From an uncultured Lachnospiraceae bacterium (lineage in GTDB: Bacteria > Bacillota > Clostridia > Lachnospirales > Lachnospiraceae), in NCBI GenBank assembly GCA_902783095.1, contig CACZPX010000126.1:1-6117 (forward strand): a stretch of DNA of 6,117 nucleotides, written 5' to 3'. Below, one piece after another: positions 1-5,020 of the stretch. A program made the translations under genes and the position numbers. Under the pieces are notes generated by a model. That model did not search any database and was not told where the DNA came from. It was given only the letters and a program-made list of their open reading frames with translations. Positions within the stretch are counted from its first letter, which is position 1; each line of letters starts with the position of its first letter.

Positions 1-1229
1 CGGTCGATGATCTGTCCCACGATCACGGGCATCAGGCTGTTCACAATGGCGAACGTGTTCACGATGCCGTAGTTTTGCCCGTAGTACAGCGGCCCGAAAT
101 AGTCCGTGATGAGCACCGGTACCAGCACCATCAGCGAGGCGCCCGTAAGCGTCACCAGCCCGATCCCCAGGCCGATCAGCACGCCGCTCGTAAAGAAGCG
201 GAACAGCGCGATCACCGCGGTATCCAGCGCAAACATCACCGTGAGGATGCGCTTGCGCGGCACCAGGTCGCTCACAAAGCCCGTCGTCAGCCGCCCGGCA
301 AAATTGCAGACCGCGACCAGCGTCACAAAGATCTGCGCGCGTTCCGCCGGCACGCCGGCCTGCAGCTTCGCAATGCTCACAATGTGCGTGGAGACCGAAC
401 TGTTGGCCATGCAGCCCAGCAGGTTTACCAGCACCAGAAGATAAAACCGCCTGGTGCGGATGGTCTGCCGCAGCGTCAGGTTGATCTGCCCCGCCAGTTC
501 CGGCGCAAAGGGCGTCTTTTCGTCGTAGACCGGACGGACCGCCGCGTCGGTCTCGGACGCACCGTCTGCCGCACGCTCTGCCTCCGCGGCGTTCCGGGCT
601 GCGGACTTCTTTCCGTCATGCTTTCGGATACGCTCCGCCCTTGGCGGCCGTCTGGTCGGCGCCTGTGCCGGTACGCGGCCCAGCAGCGCCACGCCCAGCA
701 TCATCACCGGGGTGGTGTATATGGCAAGCGAGAAAAAGGCGGGCGAAATGCCCAGGCGGTTGATGACCGCCGCGGAGACTTCTGCGGAGATGATGCCGGA
801 TACGCCCACCGCGCTGATCACGATGCCGGACACCGTGCCGCGCTTTTCCACAGGGACGCTGCGCATGGCGTTGCCCACATTTGCGGAGTAGGCGGCCACC
901 ATGCCCAGCGGATAGATCACGCCGAAACCGATCACCACGCCGGGCACCGTCATGGTAAGACCGCAGATCACAAGGCCGCAGGCCGCGATGATGGATCCGA
1001 AGAAGATGGTCTTACGCGGGCCGAAACGGTCCTGAAACAGCCCCGTGGGCGTGACAAACAGACTGTAGCAGAGGGAAAAGACGGTGAGCGGCAGCGACGC
1101 CTGGGTATGGGTCCATCCCGCCATGTCGTGAAGGGACGACTCATACAGCGACCAGCTGAAGTTCATGGCCATCACCATGTTCAGCATGCAGGTGATACAG
1201 ACGATCAGTAAGGTCTTTTGGTTTTTCAA
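1..1229 (-). CDS. OFA-like MFS transporter, C-terminal end cut by the window edge
   Basis: One uninterrupted frame of 409 codons runs off the left edge, so the C-terminus is missing. The protein is very hydrophobic and has the two MFS half-repeats. The first loop carries the motif-A-like GLFQDRFGPRK (63-73). The equivalent loop of the second half reads GRLTTGFVSDLVPRKR (312-327). The halves are joined by a long hydrophilic linker (about 185-260), rich in Arg, Ala, Glu and Asp. This layout fits the oxalate/formate antiporter (OFA) branch, whose members move small carboxylates across the inner membrane; the substrate here cannot be read from sequence. I place the start at TTG (1229-1227) because a GGAGGTGG sits 8 nt upstream. 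The first in-frame ATG is only at residue 15, inside the first membrane helix. It is divergent from the CHR operon. MFS membership is secure, OFA subfamily likely. Confidence 0.9.
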   Translation of the reverse strand, partial: MKNQKTLLIVCITCMLNMVMAMNFSWSLYESSLHDMAGWTHTQASLPLTVFSLCYSLFVTPTGLFQDRFGPRKTIFFGSIIAACGLVICGLTMTVPGVVIGFGVIYPLGMVAAYSANVGNAMRSVPVEKRGTVSGIVISAVGVSGIISAEVSAAVINRLGISPAFFSLAIYTTPVMMLGVALLGRVPAQAPTRRPPRAERIRKHDGKKSAARNAAEAERAADGASETDAAVRPVYDEKTPFAPELAGQINLTLRQTIRTRRFYLLVLVNLLGCMANSSVSTHIVSIAKLQAGVPAERAQIFVTLVAVCNFAGRLTTGFVSDLVPRKRILTVMFALDTAVIALFRFFTSGVLIGLGIGLVTLTGASLMVLVPVLITDYFGPLYYGQNYGIVNTFAIVNSLMPVIVGQIID

Positions 1230-1237
1230 TGCAGGTT

Positions 1238-1245
1238 CCACCTCC
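1238..1245 (-). promoter_or_regulatory. Ribosome binding site that fixes the TTG start of the MFS gene
   Basis: The minus strand reads GGAGGTGG, 8 nt before TTG at 1229. No comparable site precedes the in-frame ATG at residue 15, and starting there would remove part of the first membrane helix. Confidence 0.75.
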
Positions 1246-1345
1246 GCGCATAATGCCGCAGCAGGTTGAGCGTATCACATTTGCGGGAGAAATGCCATAA
1301 AAAAGAATGCATTGCGCGATCCGCAAAATCCGCTAAAATACAAGC
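1246..1345. promoter_or_regulatory. Divergent control region between the MFS gene and the CHR operon, with two dyads
   Basis: This is the only non-coding DNA between two divergent transport units, so it must hold both promoters. Two inverted repeats are visible: CATTT-N7-AAATG (1278-1294) and TTGCG-N5-CGCAA (1312-1326). Toward the CHR genes, a TTGCGC (1312-1317) and TAAAAT (1334-1339) pair with 16-nt spacing is a weak promoter candidate. It would leave almost no leader before the AGGAGG at 1346, which counts against it. I found no convincing -10/-35 pair for the MFS gene. Regulator binding at the dyads is inference. Confidence 0.4.
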
Positions 1346-1356
1346 AGGAGGATCTT

Positions 1357-1932
1357 ATGGAAAACAAGCCCGCCGTCTATCGAAAACTGTTCTTTTCCAC
1401 GCTGAAGCTGAGCGCCTTCACCTTTGGCGGCGGCTTTGTGATCGTGCCGCTCATGCGCAGGCGCTTTGTGGAAGAGCTGGGCTGGCTGGAGGAACAGGAA
1501 ATGCTGGACATCACCGCCCTCTCCCAGTCTTCGCCCGGCCCCATCGCCGTGAACGCTTCCATTTTGATCGGCTACCGCGTTGCGGGCCTCCCAGGCGCGC
1601 TGATGACGGTGCTCGGCACCGTTCTGCCGCCCCTTGTCATCATCTCGGTCATCTCCTGGTTCTATCAGGCCTTCCGGGACAACCCACTCGTCAACGTCGC
1701 CATGACGGGCATGCTGGCCGGCGTGGCAGCCGTTTTGTGCGACGTGGTGATCACCATGACCGCCAAACTGTTCAAGCAAAAGCGTATCCTGCCCTTTGTC
1801 ATCCTCGCAGGCGCCTTTGTCGCCTCCCGGGTGTTCGGCGTCAATATCATGCTCATCATCGCCGCCTGCGGCCTGATCGGCGCCTGTGACCTGTTCATCC
1901 GCAGAAAACGCGAAAAGGAGGGCCAAAAATGA
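1357..1932 (+). CDS. Short-chain chromate transporter family (CHR) protein, first of a pair
   Basis: A 191-residue membrane protein, the normal size of a single-domain (short-chain) CHR protein. It has the family marks: an N-terminal FTFGGGFVIVPLMRR stretch (about residues 21-35), an SSPGPIAVNAS motif near residue 60, and several hydrophobic helices after it. Family members move chromate, and perhaps sulfate-like anions, across the inner membrane. In an organism of this kind the natural substrate may not be chromate. The start is ATG 1357, preceded by AGGAGG (1346-1351) at 5 nt. An in-frame ATG at 1312 would add 15 polar residues without a ribosome site and is less likely. Positive charges cluster at the N-terminus and in a C-terminal RRKREKEGQK tail, suggesting both ends are cytoplasmic. 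It overlaps the next gene by 4 nt, so the two should be co-translated. Confidence 0.93.
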   Translation: MENKPAVYRKLFFSTLKLSAFTFGGGFVIVPLMRRRFVEELGWLEEQEMLDITALSQSSPGPIAVNASILIGYRVAGLPGALMTVLGTVLPPLVIISVISWFYQAFRDNPLVNVAMTGMLAGVAAVLCDVVITMTAKLFKQKRILPFVILAGAFVASRVFGVNIMLIIAACGLIGACDLFIRRKREKEGQK

Positions 1933-2492
1933 TCTATCTGGAACTGTTCTGGAGTTTCTTTCAGATCGGCCTGTTTGCCATAGGCGGCGGCTACGCGGCC
2001 ATGCCGCTGATCCAGGCGCAGGTGGTGGACGCCCGCGGCTGGCTGAGCCTTGCCCAGTTTGCGGACGTGATGGCCATCTCCGAGATGACGCCCGGCCCCA
2101 TCGCATTAAACGCCGCGACCTTTGTGGGCGTGCAGACGGCCGGCATTCCCGGCGGGATCGTCGCGACGATCGGCTGCATCGTGCCGCCGTGCATCATCAT
2201 GACGCTCTTAGCCTACCTGTATTACCGCTACCGCGGCCTGTCCGTGATCCAGGGCATCCTTGCGGGGCTTCGGCCCGCCGTCATCGCCATGATCGCCTCG
2301 GCCGCGCTCTCGCTGGTGATCCTCGCCTTTTACGGCACGCGGACCCTTCCCGCAGACCTGACCGTGATCAACTGGCGCGCCGTCGTCCTCTTTGCCGCCG
2401 CCCTGTTTGTCCTGCGCAAATGGAAGGTCAGCCCCATCTGGGCGATCGCAGGCACCGGCGCGGCGGGGCTTTTGCTGTACGCGCTTTTGTGA
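1929..2492 (+). CDS. Short-chain chromate transporter family (CHR) protein, second of a pair
   Basis: A 187-residue paralogue of the preceding gene. It has the same ordered motifs: FAIGGGYAAMPL near residues 16-27, and MTPGPIALNAATFVG (about 53-67), followed by hydrophobic helices. The ATG overlaps the upstream stop as ATGA, with AGGAGG (1916-1921) 7 nt before it, which indicates translational coupling. Unlike its partner, its N-terminus has no positive charge and its C-terminus ends in a hydrophobic helix. This fits the known biology of paired short CHR proteins (for example B. subtilis YwrA/YwrB), where the two halves are thought to sit in opposite orientation and work together. The stop lies directly against the stop of the opposing HD gene. 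The family call is firm; the substrate is not known from sequence. Confidence 0.93.
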   Translation: MIYLELFWSFFQIGLFAIGGGYAAMPLIQAQVVDARGWLSLAQFADVMAISEMTPGPIALNAATFVGVQTAGIPGGIVATIGCIVPPCIIMTLLAYLYYRYRGLSVIQGILAGLRPAVIAMIASAALSLVILAFYGTRTLPADLTVINWRAVVLFAAALFVLRKWKVSPIWAIAGTGAAGLLLYALL

Positions 2493-2522
2493 TCACGCCT
2501 CCAGCAGCGCCCGCGCCTTTTT
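2457..2522 (+). terminator. Weak candidate terminator for the CHR operon, reading into the HD gene
   Basis: GGCGCGG (2457-2463) can pair with CCGCGCC (2511-2517), and inside it TGCTG (2473-2477) with CAGCA (2502-2506). A T5 run follows at 2518-2522. The loops are long and part of the structure is coding on both strands, so the pairing may be chance in GC-rich DNA. No better terminator is visible after the CHR genes. Confidence 0.25.
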
Positions 2523-2921
2523 GTACTTTTCCACCCGCGCAAGATCCTTTTCCCGCACTGTATCCAGCCGGGTCAGATCGCTGTTGTGCGCAAGGTCGGC
2601 CAGCTTGACCGCCTTTGCAATGGGGTTACTTTTGATCTGCGCCACGTAGTCCATATACGGCACCGCCTCGTCGTGCGTGAGCAGCGCCACCGCGTCCAGC
2701 ACGCTCTGCGGAAAGCCTGCCGCCTTCAGATCCTCCAGCGTACAGTCCGTATCCTCCACAACGTCGTGCAGCATGGCCGCAGCGACCGTCTCCTCCGTGT
2801 CCATCTGCTCCGCAAGATGATAGGGATGAAAGATATAGGGCAGTCCGCACTTGTCCGTCTGGCCCATGTGCGCCTGATAGGCGAAGCGGATCGCCTTTTT
2901 CGTCAGTTCGGTATACAGCAT
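2493..2921 (-). CDS. Stand-alone HD-domain hydrolase, SpoT/Mesh1-like (small alarmone hydrolase type)
   Basis: A 142-residue soluble protein consisting of the HD half of a RelA/SpoT protein. Visible motifs in order are AYQAHMGQTDKCGLPYIFHP (14-33), AAMLHDVVEDT (48-58) and KLADLAHN (106-113). By analogy with Mesh1 the metal ligands should be H32, H52, D53 and D109, with E56-D57 as the catalytic pair; all are present. No nucleotide-synthetase domain follows, so if active it would hydrolyse (p)ppGpp or a related nucleotide, not make it. Databases often name such proteins GTP pyrophosphokinase, which would mislead here. The start at 2921 is chosen because GGGAGG (2931-2936) lies 9 nt upstream and a strong promoter just beyond it. 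The open frame extends upstream to 3089, but the extra 56 residues are Arg/Gly-rich and contain the promoter. At 142 residues it is short for this class, so the exact substrate is uncertain. Confidence 0.88.
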   Translation of the reverse strand: MLYTELTKKAIRFAYQAHMGQTDKCGLPYIFHPYHLAEQMDTEETVAAAMLHDVVEDTDCTLEDLKAAGFPQSVLDAVALLTHDEAVPYMDYVAQIKSNPIAKAVKLADLAHNSDLTRLDTVREKDLARVEKYKKARALLEA

Positions 2922-2930
2922 GATCCTGTT

Positions 2931-2936
2931 CCTCCC
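2931..2936 (-). promoter_or_regulatory. Ribosome binding site that decides the HD gene start
   Basis: GGGAGG on the minus strand, 9 nt before ATG 2921. It supports the 142-residue product over the 198-residue upstream extension. Confidence 0.75.
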
Positions 2937-2945
2937 GTACCATGT

Positions 2946-2974
2946 ATTATAGTCCCGCCCGCCCGATCTTACAA
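2946..2974 (-). promoter_or_regulatory. Sigma-A-type promoter of the HD hydrolase gene
   Basis: On the minus strand a -35 TTGTAA (2974-2969, 4 of 6 consensus) and a perfect -10 TATAAT (2951-2946) are separated by exactly 17 nt. RNA would begin near 2939, giving a leader of about 18 nt that contains the GGGAGG site. This is the strongest promoter in the window. Confidence 0.75.
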
Positions 2975-3074
2975 CGGCGTTTGCGTCCCGGGTCCTGCAC
3001 CGGAAGGCCGCACGGCCCCGCACGCGGCATGGTCCCGTGTCTCTCCGTCTTATCGTCCCCTGCCCTTCTCCCCC

Positions 3075-3103
3075 TTGCATAACCGGCACAAAACCGCTAT
3101 GAT
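3075..3103 (+). promoter_or_regulatory. Promoter placed to give a leaderless mRNA for the 3110 gene
   Basis: -35 TTGCAT (3075-3080, 3 of 6 consensus) and -10 TATGAT (3098-3103, 5 of 6) with a 17-nt spacer. Only six bases (3104-3109) lie between the -10 box and ATG 3110, so the usual start of transcription falls on the A of the ATG itself. No Shine-Dalgarno sequence precedes that ATG, unlike every other complete gene in the window. Leaderless expression is inferred. Confidence 0.55.
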
Positions 3104-3109
3104 GCAGCT

Positions 3110-3931
3110 ATGGACTACTGGGAGACTTTAGGGCGCGTTGTGATCGCCAGGGAAACTTCAGAGGGTGCGGAGCGGATGTGTGAATACCTCACATATTCCG
3201 GGGTCGACGCGACCGTTTCGCTGGAGCAGGACTCCACGCTGTACATGGTGACCGTTCCCAAGGACCAGGCGCGGGACGCCGCGATCCTCATCGACCGGCT
3301 CACGCTGCGCTACGTCACGGAGGATGCGGCGACGCGCGCCTATAAGGAAAATATCTCCGCGTTTCCGGCCTTTGAACGCTCCGGTTCCCGCTTCAAATAC
3401 CAGTCCAAAACCGCCTTTATCCTGTTCGGCCTGAGCGGACTGGCCATCCTCGTCACGGTCATCCAGAGCGCGTTTTTCATTCCCGGCCATCAGACGACGC
3501 TTTCCATCGGCGCGTGGATCACGCTCGGCATCAGCCTGGGGCTCATCGCCGCCGGCTATTCCGTTTTAAAACAGGCGGAGCAGTCCCGGGAGCGCGTCTC
3601 CGCGGAAAACGCCTTTACCCTGCACGTGATGGAGTGGTTCATCAGCACCTACACGGCCATCCACATCGACTATACCATCAGCGCGGCAAACGGCGGTGCG
3701 GACTTGAAGCTGGACGAACTGAAGCGGCAGCGCAAAGACCTGATCCGCTCCTACGTCACGCGGGAATTCTCCATAGAGGATGCGGAATACTTAAACTATC
3801 TGGTGGGCGAGATCTACGCGGCCGTGTTTGAAAAGACCCGCACGGTGCAGAAGGCCGTCCACGCGGGCAGGCTCTCCCGCATGCTCGCCAGGCACCGCAG
3901 GGCGGACCGGGAACAGCCTCCGGCCGAGTAA
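3110..3931 (+). CDS. Unknown membrane protein: DUF2007-like N-domain, two membrane helices, helical C-domain
   Basis: I do not recognise the full-length family. The 273-residue protein has three parts. Residues about 7-68 alternate beta and alpha elements and run from GRVVIARETSEGAERMCEYL to the YMVTVPKDQARDAAILID stretch. This resembles small DUF2007-type domains (putative signal transducers of the beta-alpha-beta kind), but the match is by eye. Two hydrophobic segments follow (101-124 and 131-153), separated by a short polar turn at 125-130. The C-terminal 120 residues (154-273) are charged and predicted helical, ending in an Arg-rich tail (254-268). Both soluble parts probably face the cytoplasm, with a short external hairpin turn. 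ATG 3110 is the first start in frame after the promoter and has no ribosome binding site. It is a single-gene unit, divergent from the HD gene and closed by the terminator at 4039-4073. Function unknown. Confidence 0.8.
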   Translation: MDYWETLGRVVIARETSEGAERMCEYLTYSGVDATVSLEQDSTLYMVTVPKDQARDAAILIDRLTLRYVTEDAATRAYKENISAFPAFERSGSRFKYQSKTAFILFGLSGLAILVTVIQSAFFIPGHQTTLSIGAWITLGISLGLIAAGYSVLKQAEQSRERVSAENAFTLHVMEWFISTYTAIHIDYTISAANGGADLKLDELKRQRKDLIRSYVTREFSIEDAEYLNYLVGEIYAAVFEKTRTVQKAVHAGRLSRMLARHRRADREQPPAE

Positions 3932-3939
3932 CCCGCCGC

Positions 3940-4015
3940 ATACGGTCGGCGCACGCGGTACAGTCAGATCCCATTGCAAACGGGCAGCCCCTGATCGACG
4001 CGGTGCTGACCGTAT
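3940..4015 (+). other. Non-coding long-range 13-bp helix enclosing the first repeat copy
   Basis: In the 152-bp gap between the membrane-protein gene and the AEC gene, ATACGGTCGGCGC (3940-3952) can pair with 4003-4015 over 13 consecutive positions: 11 Watson-Crick and 2 G-U pairs in the plus-strand RNA. The first eight pairs (ATACGGTC with GACCGTAT) are perfect. It encloses a 50-nt loop holding the first copy of the direct repeat. It may be part of a structured 3' untranslated region or a small RNA released from it; no conserved RNA family is recognised. Confidence 0.35.
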
Positions 4016-4051
4016 TAAAGGCAGTCAGATCCCTTTAAAAACGGACAGCCC
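3961..4051 (+). repeat. Two 30-bp imperfect direct repeats, 61 bp apart
   Basis: Copy 1 (3961-3990) and copy 2 (4022-4051) match at 26 of 30 positions. Both begin with CAGTCAGATCCC and end with AAACGG-G/A-CAGCCC; three of the four mismatches fall in the five bases between. Copy 2 supplies the left arm of the terminator. Copy 1 has the same arm sequence but no right arm beside it. Confidence 0.7.
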
Positions 4052-4073
4052 TTTCGGACTGCCCGTTTGTTTT
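4037..4073. terminator. Probably bidirectional intrinsic terminator
   Basis: AAACGG (4039-4044) pairs with CCGTTT (4063-4068), continuing as CAG/CTG and CC/GG with two single mismatches around a small TTTC loop. On the plus strand TTTGTTTT (4066-4073) follows the stem and would end the 3110 transcript. On the minus strand five A bases (4037-4041) give a T5 tail, 10-50 nt beyond the AEC stop, ending that operon. The convergent gene ends explain why one hairpin would serve both. Confidence 0.7.
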
Positions 4074-4083
4074 ACGGCGCTTT

Positions 4084-5016
4084 TTACCCCACCAGCAGCA
4101 TCATCAGCGGGATGGTCCCCACGGAAAGCAGGGTGGACACGCACACCGCGCGGCCGGCAAAGGTGGTGTCGCACTTGTAGTGGCTGCCCAGGATCATGGT
4201 AATGGCCGGCGACGGCATTGCCATGACCAGCAGCGTGGTGTTTTTGGCCACCGAACCGGCCTCTATGGGCAGCAGCCTGGTCGCCGCAAAGGCGATCAGC
4301 GGCATCACCAGCAGCTTAACGCCCGCGGAAGTGAGGACGTCTTTGTCCTTTACCAGTTCGGTCAGCTTATTGCCGGACACGTACAGGCCGGTCAGGAACA
4401 TGGCCATGGGCGTGGTGGTGCCGGCCAGGTAGTCCACGATGGTGGTCACCGCACCGGGCAGTTTGATCTGCCCGATAAAGACGATCAGCCCCAGTACGGT
4501 CGCGATATTGGCGCCGTTTAAGAGCACTTTCTTTAAGGAGTTCTTCTTCTCTCCGCTCCCGTCTTTCATCAGCAGGGCGACGCCCAGCGTGTAGACGACC
4601 AGGTTGATGGCCACCACAAACATGGCGGCAAAGAAGACGCCGTCCGGGCCGTAGATCGCATGCGCGACCGGGAAGCCCATAAAGCCCGCGTTGGAAAAGG
4701 CGGAGGCAAAGCTCCAGATGCCGCGCCGGCCCTCCTTTACCCGGAGGGGCTTTCGCAGGATGACGGACAGCCCCAGAAAGAGCAGCACCAGCGCGATGCC
4801 CAGCAGCAGGCAGTAGATGCCGTCGCGGATCACGCGGGCGTCAAACTCGCGGAACAGCGACTGCAGGATGGTGGCCGGCAGCGTCACGTTCATGATGAAC
4901 GCGCTGGTATCCGCCGGCGCGTTGGCGGACAGAAGTTTTAACCGTCCTACCAGAAAACCGATGCCAACGATCACAAAAAGGATCAGGACCTGCGTAAATA
5001 CTACTCCCGCAGCCAT
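4084..5016 (-). CDS. AEC (auxin efflux carrier) family transporter
   Basis: A 310-residue membrane protein, the usual length for bacterial AEC carriers, with about ten hydrophobic helices in two blocks around a polar centre (about 150-163, KDGSGEKKNSLKK). Typical motifs are NVTLPATIL (43-51), SNAGFMGFP (108-116), TTPMAMFLTG (201-210) and MAMPSPA (265-271). Bacterial relatives carry malate, malonate or other small organic anions across the inner membrane; the plant auxin name does not imply auxin here. ATG 5016 is preceded by GAGGTG (5022-5027) at 5 nt. That site overlaps the stop codon of the UvrA-like gene, and only 4 bp separate the genes, so they are one operon with likely translational coupling. 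No separate promoter is seen. The substrate cannot be told from sequence. Confidence 0.92.
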   Translation of the reverse strand: MAAGVVFTQVLILFVIVGIGFLVGRLKLLSANAPADTSAFIMNVTLPATILQSLFREFDARVIRDGIYCLLLGIALVLLFLGLSVILRKPLRVKEGRRGIWSFASAFSNAGFMGFPVAHAIYGPDGVFFAAMFVVAINLVVYTLGVALLMKDGSGEKKNSLKKVLLNGANIATVLGLIVFIGQIKLPGAVTTIVDYLAGTTTPMAMFLTGLYVSGNKLTELVKDKDVLTSAGVKLLVMPLIAFAATRLLPIEAGSVAKNTTLLVMAMPSPAITMILGSHYKCDTTFAGRAVCVSTLLSVGTIPLMMLLVG

Positions 5017-5020
5017 TTTT

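Noticed and set aside
75..1211. Long plus-strand open frame of 378 codons opposite the MFS gene
   Set aside because: Its product is dominated by His, Arg, Gln and Asp without hydrophobic core or known motif. The opposite strand encodes a clear MFS protein in one frame, so this is a GC-rich antisense shadow.
1312..1356. Upstream ATG adding 15 residues to the first CHR protein
   Set aside because: No ribosome site precedes it, and AGGAGG sits 5 nt before ATG 1357.
1333..2106. Minus-strand 257-codon frame opposite the CHR pair
   Set aside because: Low-complexity Arg/Gly/His/Asp composition, and it covers two genes with firm family motifs and ribosome sites.
3017..3032. GGCCG-CA-CGGCC inverted repeat as an operator or terminator
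   Set aside because: The loop would be only two bases, there is no T run, and such short GC palindromes are expected by chance in this composition.
3047..3077. Pyrimidine-rich tract upstream of the 3110 gene
   Set aside because: Suggestive of unusual DNA structure, but it is interrupted by purines and has no mirror symmetry or repeat.
2922..3089. 56-residue N-terminal extension of the HD protein to an ATG at 3089
   Set aside because: The extension is Arg/Gly-rich and contains a near-consensus promoter. The ATG at 2921 has a good ribosome site and gives a protein starting right at the HD domain.
3961..4051. CRISPR array or transposon ends from the 30-bp direct repeats
   Set aside because: Only two imperfect copies 61 bp apart, one of which is a terminator arm; no cas genes, transposase or terminal inverted repeats are present.
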